Notes: generated by a model from the sequence alone, not told the origin. A stretch of DNA of 7,576 bases from an uncultured bacterium (GCA_905214265.1 CAJMLQ010000135.1:1-7576), one strand, 5' to 3'; positions 1 through 6,930 are shown, counted from the first letter of the stretch. Numbers and translations are program-made.

Positions 1-2
1 GG

Positions 3-28
3 CATCCCAAAAATTGTAGGAAACCTCC
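3..28 (-). promoter_or_regulatory. Possible ribosome binding site and start of the next minus-strand gene
   Basis: On the minus strand, immediately after the ispDF stop codon, there is a GGAGG (24-28) followed by an ATG at 5-3. The 18-nt gap between them is too long for a good Shine-Dalgarno site. A TTG at 10-8 gives 13 nt, which is also long. The purine-rich motif directly behind ispDF suggests that another gene follows in the same transcript, but only a few bases are in the window and its product cannot be named. Confidence 0.25.
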
Positions 29-1186
29 TTATTTCATCCGGCAGAGAAGGCAAACGGCATCGGAGGCAATCCCTTCGCCGGAGCCGGTGAAGCCCAAACC
101 CTCCTCCGTCGTTGCCTTGACGCTGACCAGCGCCGGAGAAATTTCCAAGTCCTCCGCGATGGTCTCCCGCATTGCGTCAATATAGGGCCGCAGCTTCGGA
201 GCCTGCGCCACGACCGTAGCGTCCAGGTTTCCCACCGCGTAGCCCCGTTCTCGAATAAGCGCCGCGACCTGTCGCAGCAGTACCCGGCTGTCCACTCCGG
301 CATAAACGGGATCATTGTCCGGAAAATGCTTCCCAATATCCCCCAGCGCCAACGCTCCCAGCATGGCGTCCATAACGGCGTGAAGCAGCACATCGGCATC
401 AGAGTGACCCAAAAGCCCCAGCTTCCATGGAATTTCCACCCCGCCCAGAATCAGCTTTCGCCCCGGCACCAGCCGGTGTACATCATATCCCCGTCCGATT
501 CGAAGCATCGGTTCTTCCTCCATTTCCTTCCGGAGAAACCCTTTCGCAGCGTAAAGGTCCTCCGGTGTTGTAATCTTCAGGTTGCTGTAGCTGCCCTCCG
601 TCAGATGGACCAGCCGCCCAGTGCGCTCAAACAACTGTGCGTCATCGGTAAAATCCAAATTCTCCTGAAGGGCGGTCTTCATCGCCTCCAGGTACTCCTG
701 TTTGCGAAAGACCTGAGGCGTCTGTACCTGAAATAAGCGGCTCCGGTCCGGCGTCCCGCAGATTATGCCGTTCTCCGTCTCTTTGATGGTGTCCTTGACC
801 CGCACCCCCAGCACCGCTGCTCCATACTTTCCGGCGTCCTCCAGCACCCGTCGGATGTCCTCTTTTCGGACCAGCGGCCGGGCGCCGTCGTGGATCGCCA
901 CAAAATCCGCCTCCGGCGAAACTTCCTCCATCCCGCCGAACACTGACTGCTGCCTGGTCGCGCCGCCTTTTGCCACGACCCGCACCGGCAGCCCTTCCAG
1001 GGCCTTCCGGTAGCCTTCCGCCGCAGCCTCTCCGGAAACGACCAGGATCTCCCCAATCTCCGAAATTCCCAAAAACGCTTCCACGCTCCGCCGCAGCACT
1101 GGTTTTCCGTCCAGCTCCAGCAGTTGTTTATCCACGCCGTTCATCCGGCTGGATGATCCGGCGCTCATGATCAAAACACTAACCAT
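29..1186 (-). CDS. ispDF: Bifunctional IspD/IspF enzyme of the MEP isoprenoid pathway
   Basis: This 385-residue cytosolic protein joins 2-C-methyl-D-erythritol 4-phosphate cytidylyltransferase (IspD, about residues 1-225) to 2-C-methyl-D-erythritol 2,4-cyclodiphosphate synthase (IspF, about 228-385). The first adds CMP from CTP to MEP; the second cyclises the later intermediate with loss of CMP. In the IspD half I see the glycine/serine-rich nucleotide loop SAGSSSRM (8-15), Lys20, TRQQSV (77-82), HDGARP (99-104) and LKIT with Lys204. In the IspF half I see GYDVHRL with metal ligands Asp235 and His237, GHSDADVLLHA with the third ligand His269, GDIGKHFPD (282-290) and GFTGSGEGIA (365-374). Both domains are full length, joined by a charged linker around 215-226, with no frameshift. 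The start is supported by GGGAGGA five bases upstream. The intervening kinase IspE is not in the window. The fusion is known from several bacterial groups. Confidence 0.95.
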   Translation of the reverse strand: MVSVLIMSAGSSSRMNGVDKQLLELDGKPVLRRSVEAFLGISEIGEILVVSGEAAAEGYRKALEGLPVRVVAKGGATRQQSVFGGMEEVSPEADFVAIHDGARPLVRKEDIRRVLEDAGKYGAAVLGVRVKDTIKETENGIICGTPDRSRLFQVQTPQVFRKQEYLEAMKTALQENLDFTDDAQLFERTGRLVHLTEGSYSNLKITTPEDLYAAKGFLRKEMEEEPMLRIGRGYDVHRLVPGRKLILGGVEIPWKLGLLGHSDADVLLHAVMDAMLGALALGDIGKHFPDNDPVYAGVDSRVLLRQVAALIRERGYAVGNLDATVVAQAPKLRPYIDAMRETIAEDLEISPALVSVKATTEEGLGFTGSGEGIASDAVCLLCRMK

Positions 1187-1217
1187 GTTATCCTCCCATC
1201 AACGGTTTTCTATTTTT

Positions 1218-1246
1218 ATGGTAACAATTCCCCGGCCAAAAAGCAA
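1218..1246 (-). promoter_or_regulatory. Candidate promoter for ispDF
   Basis: Reading the minus strand, TTGCTT (1241-1246) and TACCAT (1218-1223) are separated by exactly 17 bases and lie about 30 bases upstream of the ispDF start codon. Both hexamers are imperfect (3/6 and 4/6 to the sigma-A consensus), so this is a plausible but weak promoter. The A+T-rich stretch just downstream could contain an alternative -10 element. Confidence 0.35.
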
Positions 1247-1310
1247 CCCCTTCTCCAAATATTAAGGAAATCTTCTGATCGTCTGTTTTTTGTCTCGATT
1301 TTCTTTCCCA

Positions 1311-1341
1311 TTGTGCCAACCGCCCTTTTTTCTGTTATAAT
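1311..1341 (+). promoter_or_regulatory. Extended -10 promoter for the arsR-type regulator and nitroreductase
   Basis: A perfect TATAAT lies at 1336-1341 and is preceded by TGT at 1333-1335, giving an extended -10 element (TGnTATAAT). The best -35 candidate, TTGTGC at 1311-1316, has a 19-bp spacer and is poor, as is common for extended -10 promoters. Transcription would begin near 1348, about 29 bases before the ATG at 1377. An autorepressing regulator would be expected to bind here, but I see no convincing palindrome. Confidence 0.6.
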
Positions 1342-1376
1342 GGTAAAGAAGATTAAACCAATAAAGGAGGCTCGTC

Positions 1377-1745
1377 ATGGAGGAATGTATCCGCCAGCGC
1401 CGCATATTGGCTGAAGAATTCCGGGAATCCCGAAAGATTTTCCTCGCCCTGGGCGATAAAACGCGCCAGCATATTTTCCTCTCCATTTTGGAAAATGAGG
1501 CAATTGGAATGCGTGTCCCGGAGATTACCGTTAAAACCCATCTTTCCCGTCCGGCGGTATCCCATCATCTGCGGATTTTGAAGGAATCCGGAATTGTCCG
1601 GATGTACCGCAAAGGAACCCGCAATTACTACTACGCCGACGTCAGCCGCAGCGGCTGGAGCCATCTGAAAAAATTAGCGGACCTGGCCGACACCATCATC
1701 CGGAAAGCGGCTGAAGCCGGTTATCCGCATATTGAAGAAGAATAA
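1377..1745 (+). CDS. ArsR-family winged-helix transcriptional regulator
   Basis: This 122-residue protein has the length and layout of an ArsR/SmtB-type dimeric DNA-binding repressor. The N-terminal helix leads into ALGDKTRQHIFLSIL (24-38), the usual start of the family domain. A helix-turn-helix follows, with the recognition helix SRPAVSHHLRILKESG (57-72), and then the wing hairpin VRMYRKGTRNYYYAD (74-88). A C-terminal helix (about 92-114) would serve in dimerisation. The cysteine-rich metal motif of ArsR/SmtB sensors (ELCVCD type) is absent, and the only cysteine is Cys4, so classical thiolate metal sensing is unlikely. The start codon has AAAGGAGG six bases upstream (1363-1370). The gene is followed after 22 bp by a nitroreductase-family gene, which it probably controls together with itself. 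The ligand is unknown. Confidence 0.88.
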   Translation: MEECIRQRRILAEEFRESRKIFLALGDKTRQHIFLSILENEAIGMRVPEITVKTHLSRPAVSHHLRILKESGIVRMYRKGTRNYYYADVSRSGWSHLKKLADLADTIIRKAAEAGYPHIEEE

Positions 1746-1767
1746 ACAGCCAATAGGAGGAATTATC

Positions 1768-2433
1768 ATGGAACTTTTCGAAGCAGTCAAAGCCCGCCAC
1801 TCCGTCCGAAGCTATACTTCCCGCCCCCTGGAGCCGGAAATCATCCAAGCCCTGCAGGCGGAAACAGATGCCTGCAACCGGGAGGGCGGCCTGCATATTC
1901 AGCTGGTGACCGAAGAGCCCGCCGCTTTTCAGGGCTTTCTGCCCCATTACGGCAAATTCAGCGGTGTCCGGAACTATCTGGCTCTGGTCGGTCCCAAAGG
2001 TCCGGAGCTGGAAGAAAAGATTGGTTATTATGGGGAACGCTTGGTCCTGAAAGCACAGATGCTGGGCCTCAACACCTGCTGGGTAGCGTTGACCTTCCGC
2101 CGCGGCAGGTGCGCCATCCAAAGGAACCCGGGGGAAAAGCTCCTCTGTGTGATCGCCCTGGGGTACGGCGCCACCCAGGGCGTTCCTCACCGGAGCAAAC
2201 CCCTGGATTCCCTCTGCCGCGCAGAAACCCCGGTTCCGGACTGGTTTCTCCGCGGGATGGAATCGGCGATACTGGCTCCCACTGCCACCAACCAACAAAA
2301 ATTTTTCTTCATTCAGTCTGCTTCGACTGTGCAGGCAAAAGCTACCGGTGGCTTCTACTCCGGCATTGACCTGGGAATCGTCAAATACCACTTCGAGATC
2401 GGCGCCGGAACCAGCCATTTTACCTGGGCCTGA
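1768..2433 (+). CDS. Nitroreductase-family protein (TM1586-like FMN enzyme)
   Basis: This 221-residue protein resembles the 'TM nitroreductase' branch of the FMN-dependent nitroreductase superfamily. Such enzymes are flavoproteins that reduce nitro groups, quinones or related acceptors with NAD(P)H; the substrate here is not predictable. Near the N-terminus ARHSVRSYTSRPL (9-21) has the arginine/serine pattern that binds the FMN phosphate. The helix GERLVLKAQMLGLNTCWVAL (89-108), the loop LAPTATNQQKFFF (169-181) and the C-terminal DLGIVKYHFEIGAG (201-214) are typical of this branch. The reading frame is open back to an earlier ATG at 1732, inside the regulator gene. I chose 1768 because GGAGG at 1756-1760 sits seven bases before it and the family motif begins there. 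It is second in a two-gene unit with the ArsR-type regulator and ends 22 bp before a strong terminator stem-loop. There is no signal peptide, so it should be cytosolic. Confidence 0.87.
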   Translation: MELFEAVKARHSVRSYTSRPLEPEIIQALQAETDACNREGGLHIQLVTEEPAAFQGFLPHYGKFSGVRNYLALVGPKGPELEEKIGYYGERLVLKAQMLGLNTCWVALTFRRGRCAIQRNPGEKLLCVIALGYGATQGVPHRSKPLDSLCRAETPVPDWFLRGMESAILAPTATNQQKFFFIQSASTVQAKATGGFYSGIDLGIVKYHFEIGAGTSHFTWA

Positions 2434-2455
2434 TTTCATCTCAACAAACACAGAA

Positions 2456-2494
2456 CGTCCCACTTTCTTCTGCTTTAGCAGGGAAAGTGGGACG
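2456..2494. terminator. Bidirectional Rho-independent terminator between convergent genes
   Basis: CGTCCCACTTTC (2456-2467) pairs perfectly over 12 bases with GAAAGTGGGACG (2483-2494). Inside it, CTGC (2470-2473) pairs with GCAG (2478-2481) around a TTTA loop, with a small TT/G internal loop. On the plus strand the stem is followed by CCGTTTATT; on the minus strand by the T-rich TTCTGTGTTTGTTG. It can therefore end both the nitroreductase transcript and the parE-parC transcript. The minus-strand arm starts four bases after the parC-like stop codon. Confidence 0.85.
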
Positions 2495-2498
2495 CCGT

Positions 2499-4733
2499 TT
2501 ATTCTCCCAGAGTAAGCTGTTCGCCTAGATCCTCTTCCCGAACGAGCGCACCGGCCGCTGGAAGGGTCTTGGTCCGATAACGGTGAGGCGAAACGAAAGT
2601 GGTTTCCGTCAGCGGTTCCACCTTTTCCACAAAACCGTTCTTTTTTAGGGTCAGGACCGCCACACCCTGATTGTCCCTGGTAGCTTTTGCCGCGATCATA
2701 TCTGGATTGAAGATCAGCTTTCGTTTCTGACTGGAGGTCAGAACATATTCGCTCCCTTCCCCTGGGGCCGCCAGATATACCAGCGGCGACTTGTCCGAAT
2801 ACGCCTTCTGCAGCTTTTTCCGGTTGGTCTTGGTCTCATAGGCGTTTATTGGAACCTTGGAGACCTTGCCGTTCTCAAAGAAAAACAGAACGTCCCCCTT
2901 GTAGTCCAGGGTGATCACCGTTCCAACCAGCCGCTCCCCTTCGTCAAATCCCAGCTTGGAGGCCACGAAATCCCCCATGGCGCTGGCCTTGGTCTCTGAA
3001 AAATCCGACGCCTTGGCCTTGTAAACCTGGGCCCGGTCGGTGAAAAACAGCAGCTCTGCCCGATTGGTCGTCTCGGCCTGGAGCGTGATCGCATCTCCCT
3101 CTTTCAGCTTCTGCGCATTGCTCATCCGCAAAGACTGAGGGGTGATTTTCTTGAAATATCCTTCCGCCGTCACAAAGAGATGCACCGGATAATCCGGCGT
3201 TTCCTCTTCTTCCTGATACTCCTCCAGCTCATCCGCATAGATGAACAGGGTCTTCCGGGGCTGGCCATACTTTTTGGCCACGTCCTGCAGCTCGTCTATA
3301 ATGATCCGGTTAATCTTTCGGGGGCTTTTCAGAATGTCCTGCATCTCCGCAATGGCCTTCTCCAGATCCTGGGTTTCCTTCAGCCGGTCCAGAATGTACT
3401 GCCGGTTCAAGTGCCGCAGTTTGATCTCCGCCACATATTCCGCCTGCACCTCGTCGATGCCGAACCCAATCATCAGGTTTGGCACGACCTCTTCCTCTTC
3501 CTCGGTCTCCCGGACGATCCGGATGGCCTTGTCGATATCCAGCAGGATCTTTCCCAGCCCCTGAAGCAGATGCAGTTTGTCCTCCGCCTTTTTCAAGTCA
3601 AACCGGATCCGGCGCGCCACGCACCCCTTCCGAAAATCGATCCATTCCAGCAAGATTCCCCGGGCGCCCAGCACCTTGGGCATCCCGGCGATAAGGACGT
3701 TGAAATTGCAGGAATAGCTGTCCTCCAGCGGAGTCAGCCGGAACAGCTTTTGCATCAGCTTGTCGGCATCCGCGCCCCGCTTGGTCTCAATGGCGATTTT
3801 CAGACCGGAAAGATCGGTCTCGTCCCGGACATCGGCGATTTCCCGCACCTTGCCCGCCTTGACCAGCTCGATGATCTTGTCAATAATCACCTCCACCGTC
3901 GTGGTAGGCGGAATTTCCGTGACCTCAATGCAGCCTGCCGCCTTGTCGTAATGATACCGTCCCCGCACCCGAAGCGAACCCCGCCCGGTCTCGTAAATCC
4001 GCCGCAGCTCCGCCGGATCGTGGATGAGGAAGCCGCCGCCCGGGAAGTCCGGCCCCTTCAGCGTCTCGCTGATGTCAAAATCCGGGTCCTTAAGCAACCC
4101 GATGGCGCTTTCGCAGACTTCCGTCAGGTTAAACGAGCAGATGGAGCTGGCCATGGATACCGCGATTCCCACGTTGTTGTTAACCAGGATTGCCGGAAAC
4201 GTCGTAGGGAACAGCACCGGTTCCGTGGTGGTGTTGTCGTAGTTGGGGACGAAATCCACCGTGTTCTTCCCGATATCACGGAACAGCTCGGCGGAGATTT
4301 TCTCTAGCCGAACCTCCGTGTACCGGGAGGCCGCGTAGGCCATGTCCCGGGAGTAAGCCTTTCCGAAATTCCCTTTAGAGTCCACATAAGGATGAAGCAG
4401 GGACTCGTTCCCCCTGGCCAGCCGGACCATAGTCTCATAAATGGTCTGGTCGCCGTGAGGGTTCAGGTGCATGGTCTGCCCCACCACATTGGCGGATTTG
4501 GTCCGGGGCCCGGTCAAAAGCCCCATCTGATACATGGTGTACAAAAGCTTCCGGTGGGCGGGCTTGAACCCGTCGATCTCCGGCAGCGCCCGGGATACGA
4601 TGACACTCATGGCATAGGGCATGTAGTTCTCCTGGAGCATCTCAGTGATGGGCTGCTGAACCACCAACCCCGCGTCCTTGATATATGCGTTCCCGGAAAC
4701 CATTTTTTTGTGTTCTGTGGTTTTTTTCGGCAT
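2499..4733 (-). CDS. parC: Type IIA DNA topoisomerase subunit A, Clostridia-type ParC/GyrA homologue
   Basis: This 744-residue protein is the DNA-breaking and rejoining subunit of a type IIA topoisomerase, which works as an A2B2 complex with the product of the gene just upstream. The N-terminal breakage domain begins with YMPYAMSVIVSRALPEIDGFK (39-57, shown in part) and AHRKLLY, then NPHGDQTIYE (91-100). ASRYTE (135-140) carries the active tyrosine, Tyr138. NNNVGIAVSMAS (185-196) and GPDFPGGG (227-234) match conserved family segments. The coiled-coil region covers roughly 370-490. The C-terminal beta-pinwheel lies at about 515-740. No GyrA box (QRRGGKG type) is visible, and the length fits ParC better than GyrA, so topoisomerase IV-like decatenation is more likely than supercoiling. 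Unusual positions are Gln96 where most homologues have Ser, Asn91 for His, and a one-residue deletion in ALPEIDGFKP. The start has GGAG seven bases upstream. The parC symbol is by role; orthology to classical parC is uncertain. Confidence 0.9.
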   Translation of the reverse strand: MPKKTTEHKKMVSGNAYIKDAGLVVQQPITEMLQENYMPYAMSVIVSRALPEIDGFKPAHRKLLYTMYQMGLLTGPRTKSANVVGQTMHLNPHGDQTIYETMVRLARGNESLLHPYVDSKGNFGKAYSRDMAYAASRYTEVRLEKISAELFRDIGKNTVDFVPNYDNTTTEPVLFPTTFPAILVNNNVGIAVSMASSICSFNLTEVCESAIGLLKDPDFDISETLKGPDFPGGGFLIHDPAELRRIYETGRGSLRVRGRYHYDKAAGCIEVTEIPPTTTVEVIIDKIIELVKAGKVREIADVRDETDLSGLKIAIETKRGADADKLMQKLFRLTPLEDSYSCNFNVLIAGMPKVLGARGILLEWIDFRKGCVARRIRFDLKKAEDKLHLLQGLGKILLDIDKAIRIVRETEEEEEVVPNLMIGFGIDEVQAEYVAEIKLRHLNRQYILDRLKETQDLEKAIAEMQDILKSPRKINRIIIDELQDVAKKYGQPRKTLFIYADELEEYQEEEETPDYPVHLFVTAEGYFKKITPQSLRMSNAQKLKEGDAITLQAETTNRAELLFFTDRAQVYKAKASDFSETKASAMGDFVASKLGFDEGERLVGTVITLDYKGDVLFFFENGKVSKVPINAYETKTNRKKLQKAYSDKSPLVYLAAPGEGSEYVLTSSQKRKLIFNPDMIAAKATRDNQGVAVLTLKKNGFVEKVEPLTETTFVSPHRYRTKTLPAAGALVREEDLGEQLTLGE

Positions 4734-4751
4734 ATTGAATCTCCATTTCGC

Positions 4752-4768
4752 AGCGGGACGTCCCCGCT
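4752..4768. other. Small stem-loop in the parE-parC intergenic gap
   Basis: AGCGGG (4752-4757) pairs with CCCGCT (4763-4768) around a 5-base loop inside the 67-bp gap between the two topoisomerase genes. There is no T-tract after it on either strand, so it is not a terminator. It may affect transcript processing or set the relative output of the two subunits, or it may have no role. Confidence 0.3.
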
Positions 4769-4800
4769 TCCAGTATTACGGTATTCTTTCCGGAACCCGG

Positions 4801-6783
4801 TCAGGAAATGTCCAGCATGTCCAGATACTCATGCCCATGCTCGGCGATCATGTCCTTCCGCCCCTGGAGGTCATCTCCCAGAAGCAGGTCGAAAAGCTGG
4901 GCCGTCTGCTGGGCGTCCTCCGGTGTGATCTTGATAGCCCGGCGGGTCTCCGGGTTCATGGTAGTGAGCCACATCATGTCCGGATCGTTTTCGCCAAGGC
5001 CCTTGGACCGCTGGATGGAGAACTTCTCATCGCCGATCATTTCCATGATTTGGCTTCGCTCCACTTCGTTGTAGGCGAAGTAGGTCCGCTTTTTGGTGGT
5101 GATCTCGTAAAGGGGCGATTGGGCAATATAAACGTAACCCTTTTCGATAAGGGTAGGCGTCAGCCGGTAAAGCATGGTAAGGATCAGGGTCCGGATTTGG
5201 AAACCGTCCACATCGGCGTCGGTGCAGATAACCACCTTGTTCCACCGGAGGGCGGAAAGATCGAAGCTGGCCAGCTCCTTGTTAGCCTTGGACTTGACTT
5301 CTACGCCGCATCCCAGCACCTTTAGAAGGTCCGTAATGATCTCATTTTTGAAAATTTTATCGTAATCCGCCTTGAGGCAGTTGAGAATCTTTCCCCGCAC
5401 CGGGATAATGGCCTGGAACTCCGCATCCCGGGACATCTTGCAGGACCCCAGCGCCGAGTCGCCCTCCACAATGAAGAGCTCCCGCCGTCCCACGTCCCGG
5501 GTCCGGCAGTCCACGAATTTCTGGACACGGTTGGTCATGTCCAGGGTTCCCTGGAGCTTCTTTTTTAGGTTTAACCGGGTCTTTTCCGCATTCTCCCGGC
5601 TTCGCTTGTTGACCAGCACCTGCTCGGCGATTTTATTCGCCTCCATAGGATTCTCCAAAAACCAGATCTCCAGCTGATGCTTCAGAAAATCAGTCATCGC
5701 CTCATAAATGAACTTGTTGGTAATGGCCTTTTTCGTCTGATTTTCATAGGACGTCACCGTGGAAAAGGAGCTGGATACCAACGCCAGACAATCCTCTACA
5801 TCGGCAAAGGAAATCTTTGATTCGTTTTTCAGGTACTTCCCGCTCTGCTTCAAATAGGCGTCGATCTGGGAGACAAAGGCCTGCCGGACCGCCCGCTCCG
5901 GAGAGCCGCCGTGCTCCAGAAAGCTGGAGTTGTGGTAGTATTCCGCCACCTGCACCCGGTTGGAGAAAGCCACCGCCACCGACAGCTTCACCTTGTAGTC
6001 AGGCTTATCCTCCCGGTCCCGGCCGACCCGCTCGGCTTCCCAGTATTGGATGTCGGTCAGTGCCTCTTCTTCCCCAAGCAATTCCTTAAGATAGTCGGTC
6101 AGCCCATTTTGATAGCAGAACTCATATTTCTTGGCTCCGTCCGCTGTGTGATCAGTGAATTCAAAAGTCAGGCCCTGGTTGACCACTGCCTGCTTTTTCA
6201 GCGTATCCAGAAAGAACTCCGTGGGGATGGCGATATCGGTAAAAACCTCCAGATCCGGCCGCCAGCGCTGACGGGAGCCGGTCTTTTTCTGATTGGTGGG
6301 AGTCTTTTTCATCTCTCCGGCGATTTCGCCCTTTTCAAAGTGAAGATCATACTGGAATCCGTCCCGGATGACGGTAACATCGAAGAATTCCGAAGCGTAC
6401 TGAGTCGCACAGGAACCCAGGCCGTTGAGCCCCAGGGAAAACTCGTAGTTATCCCCCCGCTCCTTATATTTTCCTCCAGCGTACAGCTCACAGAACACCA
6501 GTTCCCAGTTGAACCGCTGCTCCTTGCTGTTCCAGTCCACCGGGATACCTCGGCCGAAGTCCTGGACCTCCAGTGTGTTATCCTCCCAGCGGGTGACCAA
6601 AATCCGGCTGCCGAACCCTTCCCGCGCCTCGTCGATGGAGTTGGAGAGAATCTCAAAGAAGGAGTGCTCGCAGCCTTCCAGCCCGTCGGAACCGAAAATG
6701 ACCGACGGACGCTTCCGTACCCGATCCGCGCCCTTGAGGGAGGAAATGCTCTCGTTCCCGTATTCCTGATTTCGTTTCGCCAT
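4801..6783 (-). CDS. parE: Type IIA DNA topoisomerase subunit B, Clostridia-type ParE/GyrB homologue with TOPRIM domain
   Basis: This 660-residue protein is the ATPase subunit partnering the ParC-like protein encoded 67 bp downstream. The N-terminal GHKL ATPase domain shows FEILSNSIDEA (43-53) with the catalytic Glu44 and Mg-binding Asn48, QDFGRGIP (74-81), YAGGKY (101-106) and GLNGLG (118-123, where GLHGVG is usual). The transducer domain (about 220-390) contains the ATP-contacting QTKK (349-352). The TOPRIM domain has LFIVEGDSALGS (436-447), PVRGKILN (461-468) and TDADVDGFQIRTL (521-533), with metal ligands Glu440, Asp522 and Asp524. QRSKGLGE (591-598) precedes the C-terminal tail. TOPRIM motifs normally read EGDSAGGS and DADVDGAHIRTL, so this is a divergent lineage. 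I chose the start at 6783, preceded five bases upstream by GGAGG. The frame continues open to 6870, but that extension overlaps the promoter. It is often annotated only as a toprim-domain or gyrase B-like protein. Confidence 0.9.
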   Translation of the reverse strand: MAKRNQEYGNESISSLKGADRVRKRPSVIFGSDGLEGCEHSFFEILSNSIDEAREGFGSRILVTRWEDNTLEVQDFGRGIPVDWNSKEQRFNWELVFCELYAGGKYKERGDNYEFSLGLNGLGSCATQYASEFFDVTVIRDGFQYDLHFEKGEIAGEMKKTPTNQKKTGSRQRWRPDLEVFTDIAIPTEFFLDTLKKQAVVNQGLTFEFTDHTADGAKKYEFCYQNGLTDYLKELLGEEEALTDIQYWEAERVGRDREDKPDYKVKLSVAVAFSNRVQVAEYYHNSSFLEHGGSPERAVRQAFVSQIDAYLKQSGKYLKNESKISFADVEDCLALVSSSFSTVTSYENQTKKAITNKFIYEAMTDFLKHQLEIWFLENPMEANKIAEQVLVNKRSRENAEKTRLNLKKKLQGTLDMTNRVQKFVDCRTRDVGRRELFIVEGDSALGSCKMSRDAEFQAIIPVRGKILNCLKADYDKIFKNEIITDLLKVLGCGVEVKSKANKELASFDLSALRWNKVVICTDADVDGFQIRTLILTMLYRLTPTLIEKGYVYIAQSPLYEITTKKRTYFAYNEVERSQIMEMIGDEKFSIQRSKGLGENDPDMMWLTTMNPETRRAIKITPEDAQQTAQLFDLLLGDDLQGRKDMIAEHGHEYLDMLDIS

Positions 6784-6841
6784 GTGATCCTCCAAAAACA
6801 AATTCTTGTCGGGAAAAGGGTTCCCCGAAGTCAACTCTTTT

Positions 6842-6870
6842 ATTTTAGTATACTTTCCGGAATTTTGCAA
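6842..6870 (-). promoter_or_regulatory. Promoter of the parE-parC operon
   Basis: Reading the minus strand, TTGCAA (6865-6870) and TAAAAT (6842-6847) are separated by exactly 17 bases, matching the sigma-A consensus at 4/6 and 5/6. Transcription would begin near 6835, leaving a leader of about 50 bases before the ATG at 6783. It lies between the terminator of the upstream gene and parE, so the topoisomerase operon probably has its own transcript. Confidence 0.65.
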
Positions 6871-6895
6871 GCTTTTCCATTTTCAGCAAAAGGCC

Positions 6896-6928
6896 AAAAC
6901 CCCCGGACTCCTTTTGGAGCGCCGGGGG
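6896..6928 (-). terminator. Rho-independent terminator of the DUF1846 gene
   Basis: On the minus strand CCCCCGG (6922-6928) pairs with CCGGGGG (6900-6906), and CTCC (6916-6919) pairs with GGAG (6908-6911) around an AAAA loop, with a small CG/T internal loop. TTTT follows directly (6896-6899), then GGCCTTTT. The stem is GC-rich and lies about 20 bases after the stop codon at 6948. Confidence 0.87.
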
Positions 6929-6930
6929 AA

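Noticed and set aside
1342..1359. Possible operator palindrome GGTAAAGAAGATTAAACC next to the -10 element
   Set aside because: Only four of nine position pairs are complementary, which is not convincing for a dimeric repressor site.
1696..2463. Long minus-strand open frame (255 codons) opposite the nitroreductase gene
   Set aside because: It overlaps a recognisable enzyme with a good ribosome binding site, shows no family resemblance and runs into the terminator stem. It is a shadow frame from GC-biased codons.
3180..4307. Plus-strand open frame (375 codons) antisense to the parC-like gene
   Set aside because: Its composition is low in structure and biased, it has no recognisable domain, and it lies entirely inside a well-conserved gene on the other strand.
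6805..6825. Weak hairpin in the parE leader (CGGG...CCCG with bulged G) as a possible regulatory element
   Set aside because: The stem has only about four solid pairs, with no alternative structure or known riboswitch pattern, so no regulatory role can be supported.
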